A stretch of 39,886 nt of DNA from contig URLT01000004.1 of assembly GCA_900548795.1 (NCBI GenBank), positions 1-39,886 of the forward strand, in the 5' to 3' direction. Each line of letters begins with the position of its first letter. Position 1 is the first letter of the stretch. Position numbers and translations under genes: made by a program. Shown piece by piece: positions 1-7,930 of the stretch. The notes below the pieces were generated by a model, which ran no database searches, had not been told where the DNA came from, and saw only the letters and a list, made by a program, of their open reading frames with translations. Source of the DNA: an uncultured Eubacteriales bacterium (lineage in GTDB: Bacteria; Bacillota; Clostridia; Oscillospirales; Oscillospiraceae).

Positions 1-650
1 GCCGGGATGCGCCAGCCGTTTTGCGTGCATTCGACGCGGACGCCGAAGCGATGCAGCGCGTCGAGCGTCATGTCCACATAGCCCGCAGATTCCAGCGGCG
101 TCGTCAGCACAAGCTCGGAATCCGTTCCCGTCAGCGGCAGGGCAAGGAGCAGCCCGCTGATGAATTGCGAGGAAATATTGCCGGCCAGCCGGAACACGCC
201 GCCCGTCAGCCGCCCCGTGCAGCGCACGGTGTCGGGCGTCGGGCGCGAGAGCGCGCAGCCGTGCGCCTCCAGCTCCTGCCAGAGGGGCGAGAGCGGGCGG
301 GCGGCAAGGCGTCCGTGCAGGCGGAAGGTCGTGTCGATGCCCAGCGCGGCCGCGACCGGCAGCAGAAAGCGCAGCGTCGAGCCGCTCTCGCCGCAGTCGG
401 CCTCGGCTCTTTCCGGGGCTTGCGCCGGCTGCACGGCGTAGCCCGTCTGCGTGCGGCGGATCGCCGCGCCGAAGGCCGTCAGGCAGCGCGCCGTGGCCTC
501 GATGTCCTGCGAGCCCTCCGGGCAGGTCAGCGCCGTCGGCTCGTCGGCCAGCGCGGCGCAGATGAGCAGGCGGTGCGCCTGCGATTTGGACGGGATGGCG
601 GCGATCCTGCCGCCGAGCTTATGGGGAAAAATCGTCCGTTCCATCCTCAT
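1..650 (-). CDS. aroA: 3-phosphoshikimate 1-carboxyvinyltransferase (EPSP synthase), 3' end beyond window
   Basis: This is the sixth enzyme of the shikimate pathway. It joins phosphoenolpyruvate to shikimate-3-phosphate in the cytoplasm. About 216 N-terminal residues are visible and the frame stays open to the left edge. Family signatures read from the minus strand include an N-terminal IPSKSQAHR segment (PEP/S3P binding), a CGESGSTLR segment corresponding to the usual G(N/E)SGTTxR motif, and an SSQFISGLLLALP segment. The ATG at 650 overlaps the aroB stop codon by 4 nt (ATGA). A second in-frame ATG at 644 is also possible. It is the last visible gene of the aroF-tyrA-aroB-aroA operon, so it should share the Phe/Tyr leader control upstream of aroF. 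Confidence 0.93.
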   Translation of the reverse strand, partial: MRMERTIFPHKLGGRIAAIPSKSQAHRLLICAALADEPTALTCPEGSQDIEATARCLTAFGAAIRRTQTGYAVQPAQAPERAEADCGESGSTLRFLLPVAAALGIDTTFRLHGRLAARPLSPLWQELEAHGCALSRPTPDTVRCTGRLTGGVFRLAGNISSQFISGLLLALPLTGTDSELVLTTPLESAGYVDMTLDALHRFGVRVECTQNGWRIP

Positions 651-1678
651 TTCCCCCGGAATTTGCGCAGTTTATTCAAAAAATCCTCGAACGGCACCGT
701 CTCGAGCGTGCAGTCTCCGACGCCGTGCGGCACGACCAGCGTCAGGGTGTCGCCGCGCCGCTTTTTGTCCGAGCGCATCGGTAGCGCAAGCGTCTCGGTG
801 GGCAGGTCGGTGTCGGTCGGCAGGCCGAGCGCCGCAAAGGCCTCGCAGATCGCGTCGGCGTCGCGGGCAAACAGCCGCGCCATGATGCACGTGCCGATGG
901 CCACGGCCTCGCCGTGCAGCACGGAAAAGCCGCTGCACGCCTCGACGGCGTGGCCGAGCGTGTGCCCGAGATTCAGAAGCTGACGGCGGCCGTTGTCGCG
1001 CTCGTCGGCGCAGACCACGTCGCGCTTGTGCCCGACGCAGGCGGCAACCACGCGTTCGCGGTCGAAGCCCAGCCCCCTTTGCCGAAAATGCTCGAACAGC
1101 TCCGGATCAAACAAAATCGCGGTCTTGAGCGCCTCGGCCGCGCCGCAGCGCAGCTCGCGCTCGGGCAGCGTGTCCAGCAGCGACAGGTCGCAGACGACCA
1201 AGCGCGGCTGATAGAACGCGCCGACGAGATTTTTCCCCGTCGGCAGGTCGACGGCCGTCTTGCCGCCGACGGAGGAATCGACCATGGCCAAAAGCGACGT
1301 CGGAAGCTGCACAAAGGGCAGCCCGCGCAGATAGGTCGCGGCGGCAAAGCCGCTCAGGTCGCCCACAACGCCGCCGCCGAGGGCGAACACGGCGTCCGTG
1401 CGCGTCAGATTTTCGCGCGCCAGCGTATGCAGCAGGTTGACATAACTTTCGATCGACTTGGAGCGCTCCCCGGCCGGCACGACCTGCCGCGCCACACGCA
1501 GACCACCCAGCGCCTTGGCCGCGCGGTCGGCATAGAGCGGCGCGACGTTGCTGTCCGAAACGAGCAGCGCCGAGCGCGCGCGGAAGCCCTCCGGCAGGAG
1601 CGCCGCCGTCTGCGGCAGCAGACCGGCGCCGATCACAACGTCATAAGGCGTCGCAGTCGGAACGGAAATGCGGTTCAT
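647..1678 (-). CDS. aroB: 3-dehydroquinate synthase
   Basis: AroB cyclises DAHP to 3-dehydroquinate, the second shikimate step, using NAD and a divalent metal. The 343-residue product has the normal family length. It carries the NAD-binding GGGVVGD motif near residue 100, the GGKTAVDLPTGKN substrate-binding segment near 140, and metal-ligand segments ELRCGAAEALK, NLGHTLGHAVE and LHGEAVAIG. The ATG at 1678 begins an MNRISVPT start and overlaps the tyrA stop by 4 nt. The open frame extends further upstream, but only through the tyrA coding region. The 3' end overlaps the aroA start by 3 nt, so translation of the two is probably coupled. Confidence 0.96.
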   Translation of the reverse strand: MNRISVPTATPYDVVIGAGLLPQTAALLPEGFRARSALLVSDSNVAPLYADRAAKALGGLRVARQVVPAGERSKSIESYVNLLHTLARENLTRTDAVFALGGGVVGDLSGFAAATYLRGLPFVQLPTSLLAMVDSSVGGKTAVDLPTGKNLVGAFYQPRLVVCDLSLLDTLPERELRCGAAEALKTAILFDPELFEHFRQRGLGFDRERVVAACVGHKRDVVCADERDNGRRQLLNLGHTLGHAVEACSGFSVLHGEAVAIGTCIMARLFARDADAICEAFAALGLPTDTDLPTETLALPMRSDKKRRGDTLTLVVPHGVGDCTLETVPFEDFLNKLRKFRGK

Positions 1679-2502
1679 CCAACCAGCTCCTTTCGTTTTT
1701 TGCCGTCCTCGAGCAGGCGGCAGAGCGTCCCGGCGTCGTTTTCCTCGAGCGCCGCGCGATATTCGTTCAGCGACGCCGTGATCGCGTCCAGCTCGGCGAT
1801 CAGGTTGTCGCGGTTTTCCAAAAACAGCTCCGTCCACATCGGCGCGTTCAGCCACGCCACGCGCGTCAGGTCGCGGTAGCTCCCGGCGGAGAAGCCGCGC
1901 CGCTGCGCGGCCGTCGGGCTTTTGACATAGGCGTTGGAGACGACGTGCGCAAGCTGCGAGGTGAAGGCGATCGTGCGGTCGTGCTGCTCGGCCGTGGTGG
2001 CGCTGAACGAGCCGAATTGCAGCGGCTCGAGCCCGCGCACACGGTCGATGAGCTGCATGTCGTCCAGCCGCGGCGGCACGAGCACCATCGGCGCGCCCCT
2101 GAAGAGCGTCGCGCGGCTGTTTTTATAGCCGGACAGGTGCGTACCGGCCATCGGGTGGCCGCCGACGAACAGGAAGCCGTATCGCTCGGCCAGCGCGAAG
2201 CCCGCCTCGCAGACGAGGCGCTTCGTGCCGCAGCAGTCGACGACGACCGCCGTCTGCGGCAGCGCGGGCGCGAGCCGGCTCAGCCATTCGACCGCCGCCT
2301 CGGGGCTGACGGCGATCAGGATCAGCGCGCAGGAGGCGGCGTTCTCTGCCGTCAGCTCTCCGGCGCAGGTCTGATCGAGCCGCGCAAATTCCAGAATGGA
2401 GCGGTCGCGCTCGGCGGCCAGAACCTGCCAGCCCGCCGCGCTGTAGGCGCGCGCCAGCGAGCCGCCGATCAGCCCGAGGCCGATGATCCCGACGGTGCTC
2501 AT
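1675..2502 (-). CDS. tyrA: Prephenate dehydrogenase
   Basis: This enzyme oxidatively decarboxylates prephenate to 4-hydroxyphenylpyruvate, the tyrosine-specific branch. The 275-residue protein starts with a Rossmann dinucleotide site (GLGLIGGSLA, residues 8-17). A GGHPMAGT segment near residue 150 contains the conserved catalytic-region histidine. It has no fused chorismate mutase or C-terminal ACT domain, so end-product feedback through an ACT domain is not expected here. It overlaps aroF upstream and aroB downstream by 4 nt each. An arogenate dehydrogenase specificity cannot be excluded from sequence alone. Confidence 0.92.
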   Translation of the reverse strand: MSTVGIIGLGLIGGSLARAYSAAGWQVLAAERDRSILEFARLDQTCAGELTAENAASCALILIAVSPEAAVEWLSRLAPALPQTAVVVDCCGTKRLVCEAGFALAERYGFLFVGGHPMAGTHLSGYKNSRATLFRGAPMVLVPPRLDDMQLIDRVRGLEPLQFGSFSATTAEQHDRTIAFTSQLAHVVSNAYVKSPTAAQRRGFSAGSYRDLTRVAWLNAPMWTELFLENRDNLIAELDAITASLNEYRAALEENDAGTLCRLLEDGKKRKELVG

Positions 2503-3503
2503 GCCTGCACCGCCTCGCGCACGACACGGATGCGCTTCGCCAGCTCGGCAAACTGCTCCGGCCGGAGCGACTGCGCGCCGTCGCAGAGCGCGTGCATCGG
2601 GTCGTTATGCACCTCGACCATGATGCCGTCGGCGCCGCAGGCCGTGGCCGCCAGCGCCATCGGCGGCACCAGCTTGGCGCGGCCGGTCGCGTGGCTCGGG
2701 TCGACGATCACGGGCAGATGCGTCAGCTCGTGCAGCGCCGGGACGGCCGTCAGGTCGAGCGTGTTGCGGGCGTAGGTGTCGAAGGTGCGGATGCCGCGCT
2801 CGCAGAGGATGACGTTCTGATTGCCTTCTGACATGATATATTCCGCGCTCATCAGGAACTCCTTGAGCGTGTTGGCCAGACCGCGCTTGAGCAGGATCGG
2901 CTTTTTCGTGCGTCCCAGCTCCTTGAGCAGGTCAAAATTCTGCATATTCCGCGCGCCGACCTGGATCAGGTCGACGTCCTCGAACAGGTCGAGGTAATTC
3001 GCGTTCATGATCTCGGTGACGATGGGCAGGCCGGTCGCCCGCTTGGCCTCGAGCAGCAGCCGCAGTCCCTCCTCCTTCAGCCCCTGAAAATCATAGGGCG
3101 AGGTGCGGGGCTTGAACGCGCCGCCGCGCAGCAGATTTGCGCCGGCCGCCTTGACCTGCTGCGCCACGCCGATGATCTGCTCCTCCGTCTCGACGGAGCA
3201 CGGCCCGGCGATCAGGCAGAAGCTCCCGCCGCCGATCTTCACGCCGCCGACGTCGACGACCGTGTCGTCCGGGTGGAACTGCCGGTTGCACTGCTTGAAC
3301 GGCTCGGTCACGCGCTTGACCGACTCGACGATCTCGAGGCTGGCCAGCAGCTCCATGTCGATGCGCGAGGTGTCGCCGATCAGGCCGAGGATGGTATAAT
3401 CGTGCCCCTGCGAGACATGCACCTCCAGCGACTGATTGCGCAGCCAATCGATCAGATGCTCCATCTGCTGCGGAGTCGTTCCTTTTTTCAAAACGGTAAT
3501 CAT
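2499..3503 (-). CDS. aroF: 3-deoxy-7-phosphoheptulonate (DAHP) synthase, type I beta
   Basis: This enzyme condenses PEP and erythrose-4-phosphate, the committed entry into aromatic biosynthesis. The 334-residue protein has an N-terminal ferredoxin-like extension (about residues 1-85, starting MITVLKKG), which in the AroF/AroG-like I-beta class can mediate feedback inhibition. A KDO8P/DAHP-synthase barrel follows. Signature segments are AGPCSVE (metal cysteine), KPRTSPYDFQG, GARNMQNFDLL, KPILLKRG and VDPSHATG. A GAGG Shine-Dalgarno lies 7 nt before the ATG at 3503. It is the first structural gene of the operon, directly downstream of the attenuator terminator at 3521-3564. Confidence 0.95.
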   Translation of the reverse strand: MITVLKKGTTPQQMEHLIDWLRNQSLEVHVSQGHDYTILGLIGDTSRIDMELLASLEIVESVKRVTEPFKQCNRQFHPDDTVVDVGGVKIGGGSFCLIAGPCSVETEEQIIGVAQQVKAAGANLLRGGAFKPRTSPYDFQGLKEEGLRLLLEAKRATGLPIVTEIMNANYLDLFEDVDLIQVGARNMQNFDLLKELGRTKKPILLKRGLANTLKEFLMSAEYIMSEGNQNVILCERGIRTFDTYARNTLDLTAVPALHELTHLPVIVDPSHATGRAKLVPPMALAATACGADGIMVEVHNDPMHALCDGAQSLRPEQFAELAKRIRVVREAVQA

Positions 3504-3520
3504 AATCGGGCCTCTTTTCC

Positions 3521-3564
3521 GATAAAAATAAAACCTGCTGCACGGGGGTCACTCGTGCAGCAGG
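3521..3564 (-). terminator. Attenuator terminator of the aro operon leader
   Basis: On the minus strand an 11-bp perfect stem (arm CCTGCTGCACG with its complement, plus-strand 3554-3564 and 3534-3544) encloses a 9-nt loop. It is followed at once by TTTTATTTTT (plus 3524-3533). This is a complete intrinsic terminator sitting between the leader peptide and aroF. It leaves only about 18 nt before the aroF ATG, so transcription of the operon must pass it. Confidence 0.9.
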
Positions 3565-3666
3565 AAAATCATGAAATCACCCGAAAAAATCTCACTGTTT
3601 GCAGCACGAATCGCTATTACCCATAAAGTAATAGTGAAACGTAAAAGCAAACAGGCAGGCGAACAT
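3535..3666 (-). promoter_or_regulatory. Ribosome-mediated Phe/Tyr attenuator (leader RNA with alternative stems)
   Basis: Read in minus-strand order, four pairable regions are visible. The 1:2 stem is CTGTTTGC (plus 3647-3654) with GCAAACAG (3595-3602), 8 bp perfect. It encloses a 7-bp perfect hairpin CTATTAC/GTAATAG (3628-3634 with 3614-3620). The 2:3 antiterminator is ATTCGTGC (3604-3611) with GCACGAGT (3551-3558), 8 bp with one G-U. The 3:4 stem is the terminator. The 2:3 pair uses the 5' arm of the terminator, so the two are mutually exclusive. A ribosome stalled on the Tyr-Tyr-Phe codons would cover region 1 and the inner hairpin, freeing region 2 to antiterminate. Expected behaviour is termination when charged tRNA-Phe/Tyr is plentiful and read-through when it is scarce. 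The structures are seen; the regulation is inferred. Confidence 0.85.
3592..3666 (-). CDS. Phe/Tyr-rich aro operon leader peptide, 24 aa
   Basis: This short frame upstream of aroF starts with ATG at 3666 and ends with TGA at 3592. The product begins MFACLFAFTFHYYFMG and ends SCCKQ. It has five Phe and two Tyr in 24 residues, six of them in the nine residues 6-14, and no Trp. A possible Shine-Dalgarno AAAGGA lies 11 nt upstream, a little far. The stop codon directly follows region 2 of the attenuator. The composition and position match classical attenuator leader peptides such as those of enterobacterial pheA. It is too short for ordinary gene callers. The only expected role is as a translated sensor of Phe/Tyr-tRNA charging. 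Confidence 0.85.
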   Translation of the reverse strand: MFACLFAFTFHYYFMGNSDSCCKQ

Positions 3667-3695
3667 GCTTTTGAAGATCCTTTCGGTTTTTTTGA

Positions 3696-3724
3696 ATTAT
3701 ATCACGCTTCAGACGGATTTGCAA
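3696..3724 (-). promoter_or_regulatory. Sigma-A promoter of the aro operon
   Basis: On the minus strand TTGCAA (3719-3724) and a consensus TATAAT (3696-3701) are separated by exactly 17 bp. The -35 box lies in the last codons of the MATE gene and the spacer covers its stop codon. The start point should fall near 3689, about 22 nt before the leader-peptide ATG. Confidence 0.85.
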
Positions 3725-5123
3725 GAGGGTTTTCCGCCGTTTTTTCCAATGGGCGGATCATTTTCCGGTTCAGTCTTCCCAGCATCAGCGCGGAAAGCGC
3801 CAGCGAGACGGCCTCGGCGATCGGGAAGGAGAGCCAGATGAGGTCGATGTTCCCCTGCATCGACAGCAGGAAGGCCACCGGGATCAGCACGATGAGCTGG
3901 CGCGCCAGCGAGATATACATGCTGTAAATGCTCTTGCCCAGTCCTTGGAACGCGCCGCTGAAGATGATGCTCGTCCCGGCCAGCATGAACTGCGAGGCCA
4001 GAATGCGCAGCGCCGGTTCGCCGACGCGCAGCATCGCCTCGTCGGCGTTGAAGAAGCCGAGCAGCTGCGCCGGGAGCAGTTCGAAGATCACCACGCCGAT
4101 GAGCATCAGCGTGCTCGCGGCGAGCACGCCGCAGCGGATCGTCCCGGTGATGCGCTTGGGCAGGCGCGCGCCGTAGTTATACGCGCAGATGGCCAGCAGC
4201 GCGTTGTTGATGCCGAAAACCGGCATGAAGATGAAGCTTTGCAGCTTGTAATACACGCCGAACACCGTCGTGCCCGTCTCGCCGAGGCCGAATTCCACGG
4301 CGTTGAAGCGGCCGAGCACCAGATTGAACAGGTAATACATCAGCGAGCTGATGGCGATCATCACCGTGGACGGCACGCCGATGCCGAGGATCTTCCCGAT
4401 GACCGAGCCGTCCGGGCGGAAGCCCCTGAGCGCGAGCTGGACGTCAGGATTCTTCTTCAGGTTCAGCAGAATTGCCAGCAGGAAGGCCACGATCTGACCG
4501 ATCACGGTCGCGACGGCCGCGCCCATGACCTCCATGCGCGGCAGGCCGAAGAGGCCGAAGATCAAAATCGGGTCAAGGATGATGTTGATGATCGCGCCCG
4601 TGCCCTGCGTGACCATCGTGAAGGCCGTGCGCCCGGTCGATTGCAGCAGCCGCTCGAACAGAACCTCGCCGAAGATGCCGAACGAGGCAATCGTGATCAC
4701 GCGGATATAATCCACGCCGTATTGGATGACCTCGGCATTTTCGGACATGGATCTCATAAACGGTTCGGCGCAGAAGATGCCAAACAGCGCCGCGAGCACC
4801 GTGCCGCAGGCCGCAAGCACAATGCCGTTGAGCGCCGCGCGGTTGACCTGCTGCTGATCCTTCGCGCCCAGCGCGCGGGAGAGCAGCGCGTTGACGCCGA
4901 CGGCAATGCCGGTGGCAAGGCCGATCATGATGTTCTGCACCGGGAAGGCAAGGCCGACGGCCGTCAGCGCGTTGTTGTTCGTGTCGGAAATGCGCGAGAC
5001 GAAGGCGCTGTCGACCACGTTGTAAAGCGCCTGCACCAGCATGGAAAGCGCCATCGGCAGCGCCATGGTCAAAAGCAGCCGCCCGACGGGCATTATGCCC
5101 ATTTTGTTCTCTTTTAAGCTCAT
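3702..5123 (-). CDS. MATE family multidrug/toxic compound exporter
   Basis: This is a polytopic inner-membrane antiporter of the MATE (NorM/DinF-like) family, expected to export cationic drugs or metabolites using a Na+ or H+ gradient. The 473-residue product has about twelve hydrophobic segments. Its N-terminal half contains the family's PMALSMLVQALYNVVDS-type first helix and a GVNALLSRALGA loop, with a homologous second half from about residue 230. I chose the ATG at 5123 (MSLKENK) over the upstream ATG at 5171. A consensus promoter at 5184-5212 would start transcription near 5177, leaving no room for a ribosome site before 5171. An ATG at 5102 is another option. No terminator separates it from the aro leader. 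The substrate is unknown. Confidence 0.9.
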   Translation of the reverse strand: MSLKENKMGIMPVGRLLLTMALPMALSMLVQALYNVVDSAFVSRISDTNNNALTAVGLAFPVQNIMIGLATGIAVGVNALLSRALGAKDQQQVNRAALNGIVLAACGTVLAALFGIFCAEPFMRSMSENAEVIQYGVDYIRVITIASFGIFGEVLFERLLQSTGRTAFTMVTQGTGAIINIILDPILIFGLFGLPRMEVMGAAVATVIGQIVAFLLAILLNLKKNPDVQLALRGFRPDGSVIGKILGIGVPSTVMIAISSLMYYLFNLVLGRFNAVEFGLGETGTTVFGVYYKLQSFIFMPVFGINNALLAICAYNYGARLPKRITGTIRCGVLAASTLMLIGVVIFELLPAQLLGFFNADEAMLRVGEPALRILASQFMLAGTSIIFSGAFQGLGKSIYSMYISLARQLIVLIPVAFLLSMQGNIDLIWLSFPIAEAVSLALSALMLGRLNRKMIRPLEKTAENPLANPSEA

Positions 5124-5183
5124 TTTGAGGAAATTCTTCTTTCTTTTCAGAATCAATCTATAAAAATGCATATAAACTCATAT

Positions 5184-5212
5184 ATTATACAGGCTTTCCG
5201 GCTAAAAAGCAA
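5184..5212 (-). promoter_or_regulatory. Sigma-A promoter of the MATE gene
   Basis: The minus strand shows TTGCTT (5207-5212), a 17-bp spacer and TATAAT (5184-5189). The predicted start near 5177 decides the MATE start codon (see that entry). Confidence 0.75.
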
Positions 5213-5261
5213 GTATTTTTTCAATACGCCCGCTCCCCCGCCGTGTCATTACGAAGCGTGC

Positions 5262-5296
5262 AAAAAACAGGAACCGGCGCAAGCTGCGCCGGTTCC
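5262..5296 (-). terminator. Intrinsic terminator after the zinc-ribbon membrane protein gene
   Basis: A perfect 12-bp GC-rich stem (5270-5281 with 5285-5296, 3-nt loop) is followed on the minus strand by TGTTTTTTG. It lies about 50 nt past the stop at 5347 and closes the ade/zinc-ribbon transcription unit. Confidence 0.88.
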
Positions 5297-5346
5297 CGAA
5301 TGCTTCTGCGCGGGCGTGAAGCCCTGCGCTCAAAGGGTCGCGTGGA

Positions 5347-6063
5347 TCAATAGATCGCGCTGTAAAACACGCCGGAGAGCACGAGGCACAGCGCAACGCC
5401 GATCAGCGCGAGGATACCGGTCACTCTGCCGCCAGTTGCAATGCCGCTGCCCTTATAGACGCCCGGCTCCGCGCGGAGGCCGCGCTTGGCCTTGACGCTG
5501 AAGAGCACGGCCATCAGACCGAGCGCAAAGGCGACCACGCCGTTGAAAATGGCAAGGAAGCCGAGGACGTTAAAGGTCATCTCCATCGCTCTCCACATCT
5601 CGTCGGCCGTGATATACCCGCCCATCAGCCCGAAGTCCAGCGTGCCCTCCTGCAGAGCCAACGGAACGGACCAGAACGAGATGGTGAAGAGGAAGGTGGC
5701 AAAATTCGTCAGCATACCGATGATGCCGGTGACGAGCGAGGCGACGCTGCCGCGGACGTTGCGCTTCGGGGCAAGGGACTGCGGCTCGGCATAGGGGTTG
5801 GCCGCGGGCGGCGCGCCGTAGGGCTGGCCGTAGTAATACGGCGCGTTGACCGGCGGATAGCCCGGATCCTGCTGCGGCGGGAACTGCTGCCCGAGGTTCT
5901 CGGGCTGCGCCGGCGTCTGCGGGATCTCGGGCTGAGCCGGCGTCTGCGGGATCTCGGGCTGAGCCGGCGTCTGCGGAGGCTCCGGCTGGGTCAGCGGAGC
6001 GCCGCAGGCGGTGCAGAACTTGCTGCTATCCGGATTTTCTGCGTTACATTTTGGGCAAAACAT
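5347..6063 (-). CDS. Zinc-ribbon membrane protein with Pro/Gln repeats (DUF4190-like)
   Basis: This 238-residue protein of unknown function starts with a zinc-ribbon (CPKC at residues 3-6, CTAC at 17-20). A low-complexity linker follows, with three QTPAQPEIP-type nonapeptides. Next is a Pro/Tyr-rich stretch with PYYYGQPYG, then three hydrophobic segments in the second half. The layout matches the common zinc-ribbon plus DUF4190-type membrane proteins of Firmicutes, whose role is not established. A strong AAGGAGG lies 8 nt before the ATG at 6063. It follows adenine deaminase by 24 nt and is probably co-transcribed with it, although no functional link is known. Confidence 0.85.
   Translation of the reverse strand: MFCPKCNAENPDSSKFCTACGAPLTQPEPPQTPAQPEIPQTPAQPEIPQTPAQPENLGQQFPPQQDPGYPPVNAPYYYGQPYGAPPAANPYAEPQSLAPKRNVRGSVASLVTGIIGMLTNFATFLFTISFWSVPLALQEGTLDFGLMGGYITADEMWRAMEMTFNVLGFLAIFNGVVAFALGLMAVLFSVKAKRGLRAEPGVYKGSGIATGGRVTGILALIGVALCLVLSGVFYSAIY
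5900..5980. repeat. 27-bp in-frame tandem repeat, three units
   Basis: The core CGGCGTCTGC recurs at 5911, 5938 and 5965, giving an exact 27-bp period. It encodes the nonapeptide repeat in the zinc-ribbon protein linker. Units two and three are nearly identical, so copy number could vary by slippage. Confidence 0.9.
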
Positions 6064-6087
6064 TTCATTTTCCTCCTTATTGTTGAA

Positions 6088-7824
6088 TTATTGAACATAT
6101 TTCTGCGTCAGCACGTCGACCATGCCGCGCGTGGTCAGGCGCAGCGCGGGGATGACGGGCAGCGACATGAACGAAAGGGTCATAAAGGGGTCGACGCCCC
6201 GGTTGACGCCGAGGGAGAAGGCCGTCTCCTTCGCCGCCTCCAGCGCGGCGTTCACCTCTGTCAGCTCGGATTGGCTCATCAGCCCCGCGATCTCCAGCAC
6301 GACCTCGCCGCGCACCGCGCCGTCCTCGACGACCACGATGCCGCCGCGATTTTCCACCACGCGGTTGACCGCCGCCGCCAGATCGGCGTCGTTCGTGCCG
6401 ACGGCGATGATGTTGTGAGAATCGTGAGAGATGGACGTGGCCACCGCGCCGCGCTTGAGGCCGTAGCCCTGCAGGAAGCCCAGACCGATGTGGCCGGTGT
6501 GCTTATGGCGCTCGACGACGGCGATCTTGAGCAGGTCACGCTCCGGATCGACGGCGTCGGCAAAGCCGTTGTTGGTCGAGACGATCTCGCCGGGCACCAT
6601 GCCGATCACGGCGTGGCGCTTGCCGTCGGAAAAATCCTCGGGGCGCAGGCGCGCCACGCGGAAGGTGTCGCGCGCCTCGGCGCTCAGCTCCTGCGACGGC
6701 TCGGAGGCCGAGAACGGGCAGACCGCGCCGTTTTCATAGATGATGCGTCCGTCCTTGACGACCGTCTGCACCTCAAAATGCTCGAACGAGTCGATCACCG
6801 CGAAGTCCGCGCGGTAGCCGGGCGCGATCGCGCCGTGCTCCGTCAGGCCGAAGTACTGCGCGGTGTTCCGCGTGGCCGCCGTGACCGCCGTGATGGGGTC
6901 GACGCCGCGCGCAATCGCTTTTTTGATGATATAGTCGATGTGACCCAGCTTCAGCAGGTCGACGGGGTGCTTGTCGTCGGTGCAGAGCATACAGCGCTCC
7001 GCCCCCGGCTGCTTGAGCAGCTCGACCAGCGCCTCGAGATTTTTGGCGGCCGTGCCGTCCCGGATCATGATATACTGACCGGCGCGCAGCTTCTGCCGGG
7101 CGTCGTCGAGCGCGAAGCACTCGTGGTCGGAGCGGACGCCTGCCGCCGCATAGGCCTGCAGCTCGCCGCCGCAAAGCCCCGGCGCGTGGCCGTCGATCCG
7201 CTTGCCGTGCAGCCGCGCCGCGGCCAGCTTGGCCAGAACCGCCTCGTCCGCAGCGCAGACGCCGACGTAGTTCATCATCTCGGCCAGCCCCAGCACGCGC
7301 GGGTGGGCATAGAAGCGGTCAATGGCGAACCAGTCCAGCTCCGCGCCCGACTCGTCAAGCGGCGTGGCCGGAACGCAGCTCGGGAGCATAAAAAACACGT
7401 CGATCGGCAGGCGCTCCGTCGCCTCGAGCATGTATTCGATGCCGTCTGTGCCCATGACGTTCGTGATCTCGTGCGGGTCGGTGACCACCGCCGTGGTGCC
7501 GTGCGGCACGACCGCCCGCGCAAACTCACGCGGAACGGACAGCGACGATTCGATGTGGATGTGCGCATCTAAAAAGCCCGGACAGACGAGCTTGCCGGAG
7601 ACGTCCAGCTCCCGCTCCCCCTCGTAGTGCCCGATGCCCGCGACCCGGCCGCACGCGACGGCGATGTCGCCCGAGCAAAGCTCGTGGGTGAACACGTTGA
7701 CATAGCGCGCGTTTTTGAGCACCAGCTCGGCGCGTCTGCGCCCGGTCGCCGTGTCGACCAAGAGCCGCTCCTCCTCGATTTTTTGCCGGAGTGCAACGTG
7801 GTTTGATCCCAGTTTCCCAGCCAT
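6088..7824 (-). CDS. ade: Adenine deaminase
   Basis: This enzyme hydrolyses adenine to hypoxanthine and ammonia (purine salvage), as a metal-dependent amidohydrolase. The 578-residue length is typical. The metal-binding HIHIES motif appears near residue 93, followed by PHGTTAVVTDPHEI, then HAPGLCGGEL and a CTDDKHP segment in the barrel. A C-terminal adenine deaminase domain begins near residue 400, including the SHDSHNI segment. The ATG at 7824 has GGAG 9 nt upstream. It is the first gene of a two-gene unit with the zinc-ribbon protein. The N-terminal 30 residues are less conserved and an internal start cannot be excluded. Confidence 0.95.
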   Translation of the reverse strand: MAGKLGSNHVALRQKIEEERLLVDTATGRRRAELVLKNARYVNVFTHELCSGDIAVACGRVAGIGHYEGERELDVSGKLVCPGFLDAHIHIESSLSVPREFARAVVPHGTTAVVTDPHEITNVMGTDGIEYMLEATERLPIDVFFMLPSCVPATPLDESGAELDWFAIDRFYAHPRVLGLAEMMNYVGVCAADEAVLAKLAAARLHGKRIDGHAPGLCGGELQAYAAAGVRSDHECFALDDARQKLRAGQYIMIRDGTAAKNLEALVELLKQPGAERCMLCTDDKHPVDLLKLGHIDYIIKKAIARGVDPITAVTAATRNTAQYFGLTEHGAIAPGYRADFAVIDSFEHFEVQTVVKDGRIIYENGAVCPFSASEPSQELSAEARDTFRVARLRPEDFSDGKRHAVIGMVPGEIVSTNNGFADAVDPERDLLKIAVVERHKHTGHIGLGFLQGYGLKRGAVATSISHDSHNIIAVGTNDADLAAAVNRVVENRGGIVVVEDGAVRGEVVLEIAGLMSQSELTEVNAALEAAKETAFSLGVNRGVDPFMTLSFMSLPVIPALRLTTRGMVDVLTQKYVQ

Positions 7825-7861
7825 GCTTGCTGTCTCCTTTCCCTTCTCGCCTGTTTTTTTC

Positions 7862-7890
7862 AGTATATCATAAAAGCGCCCGTTTTTCCA
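7862..7890 (-). promoter_or_regulatory. Probable sigma-A promoter of ade
   Basis: The minus strand has TGGAAA (7885-7890), a 17-bp spacer and TATACT (7862-7867), about 40 nt before the ade start. The -35 match is moderate. Confidence 0.55.
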
Positions 7891-7930
7891 GCACCAAAGT
7901 GAATAAAATATTCCGACGTGTTTTTTTCGG

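Noticed and set aside
3504..3700. T-box riboswitch upstream of aroF
   Set aside because: I looked for the conserved GGGUGGNACCGCG-type motif and a specifier stem on the minus strand. Neither is present, and the leader is instead explained by a coding leader peptide with alternative stems.
3945..5117. Long plus-strand open frame (390 codons) opposite the MATE gene
   Set aside because: It is an Arg/Asp/Glu/His-rich frame lying entirely antisense to a clear MATE gene, a typical product of GC-rich third positions. It has no ribosome site or family pattern.
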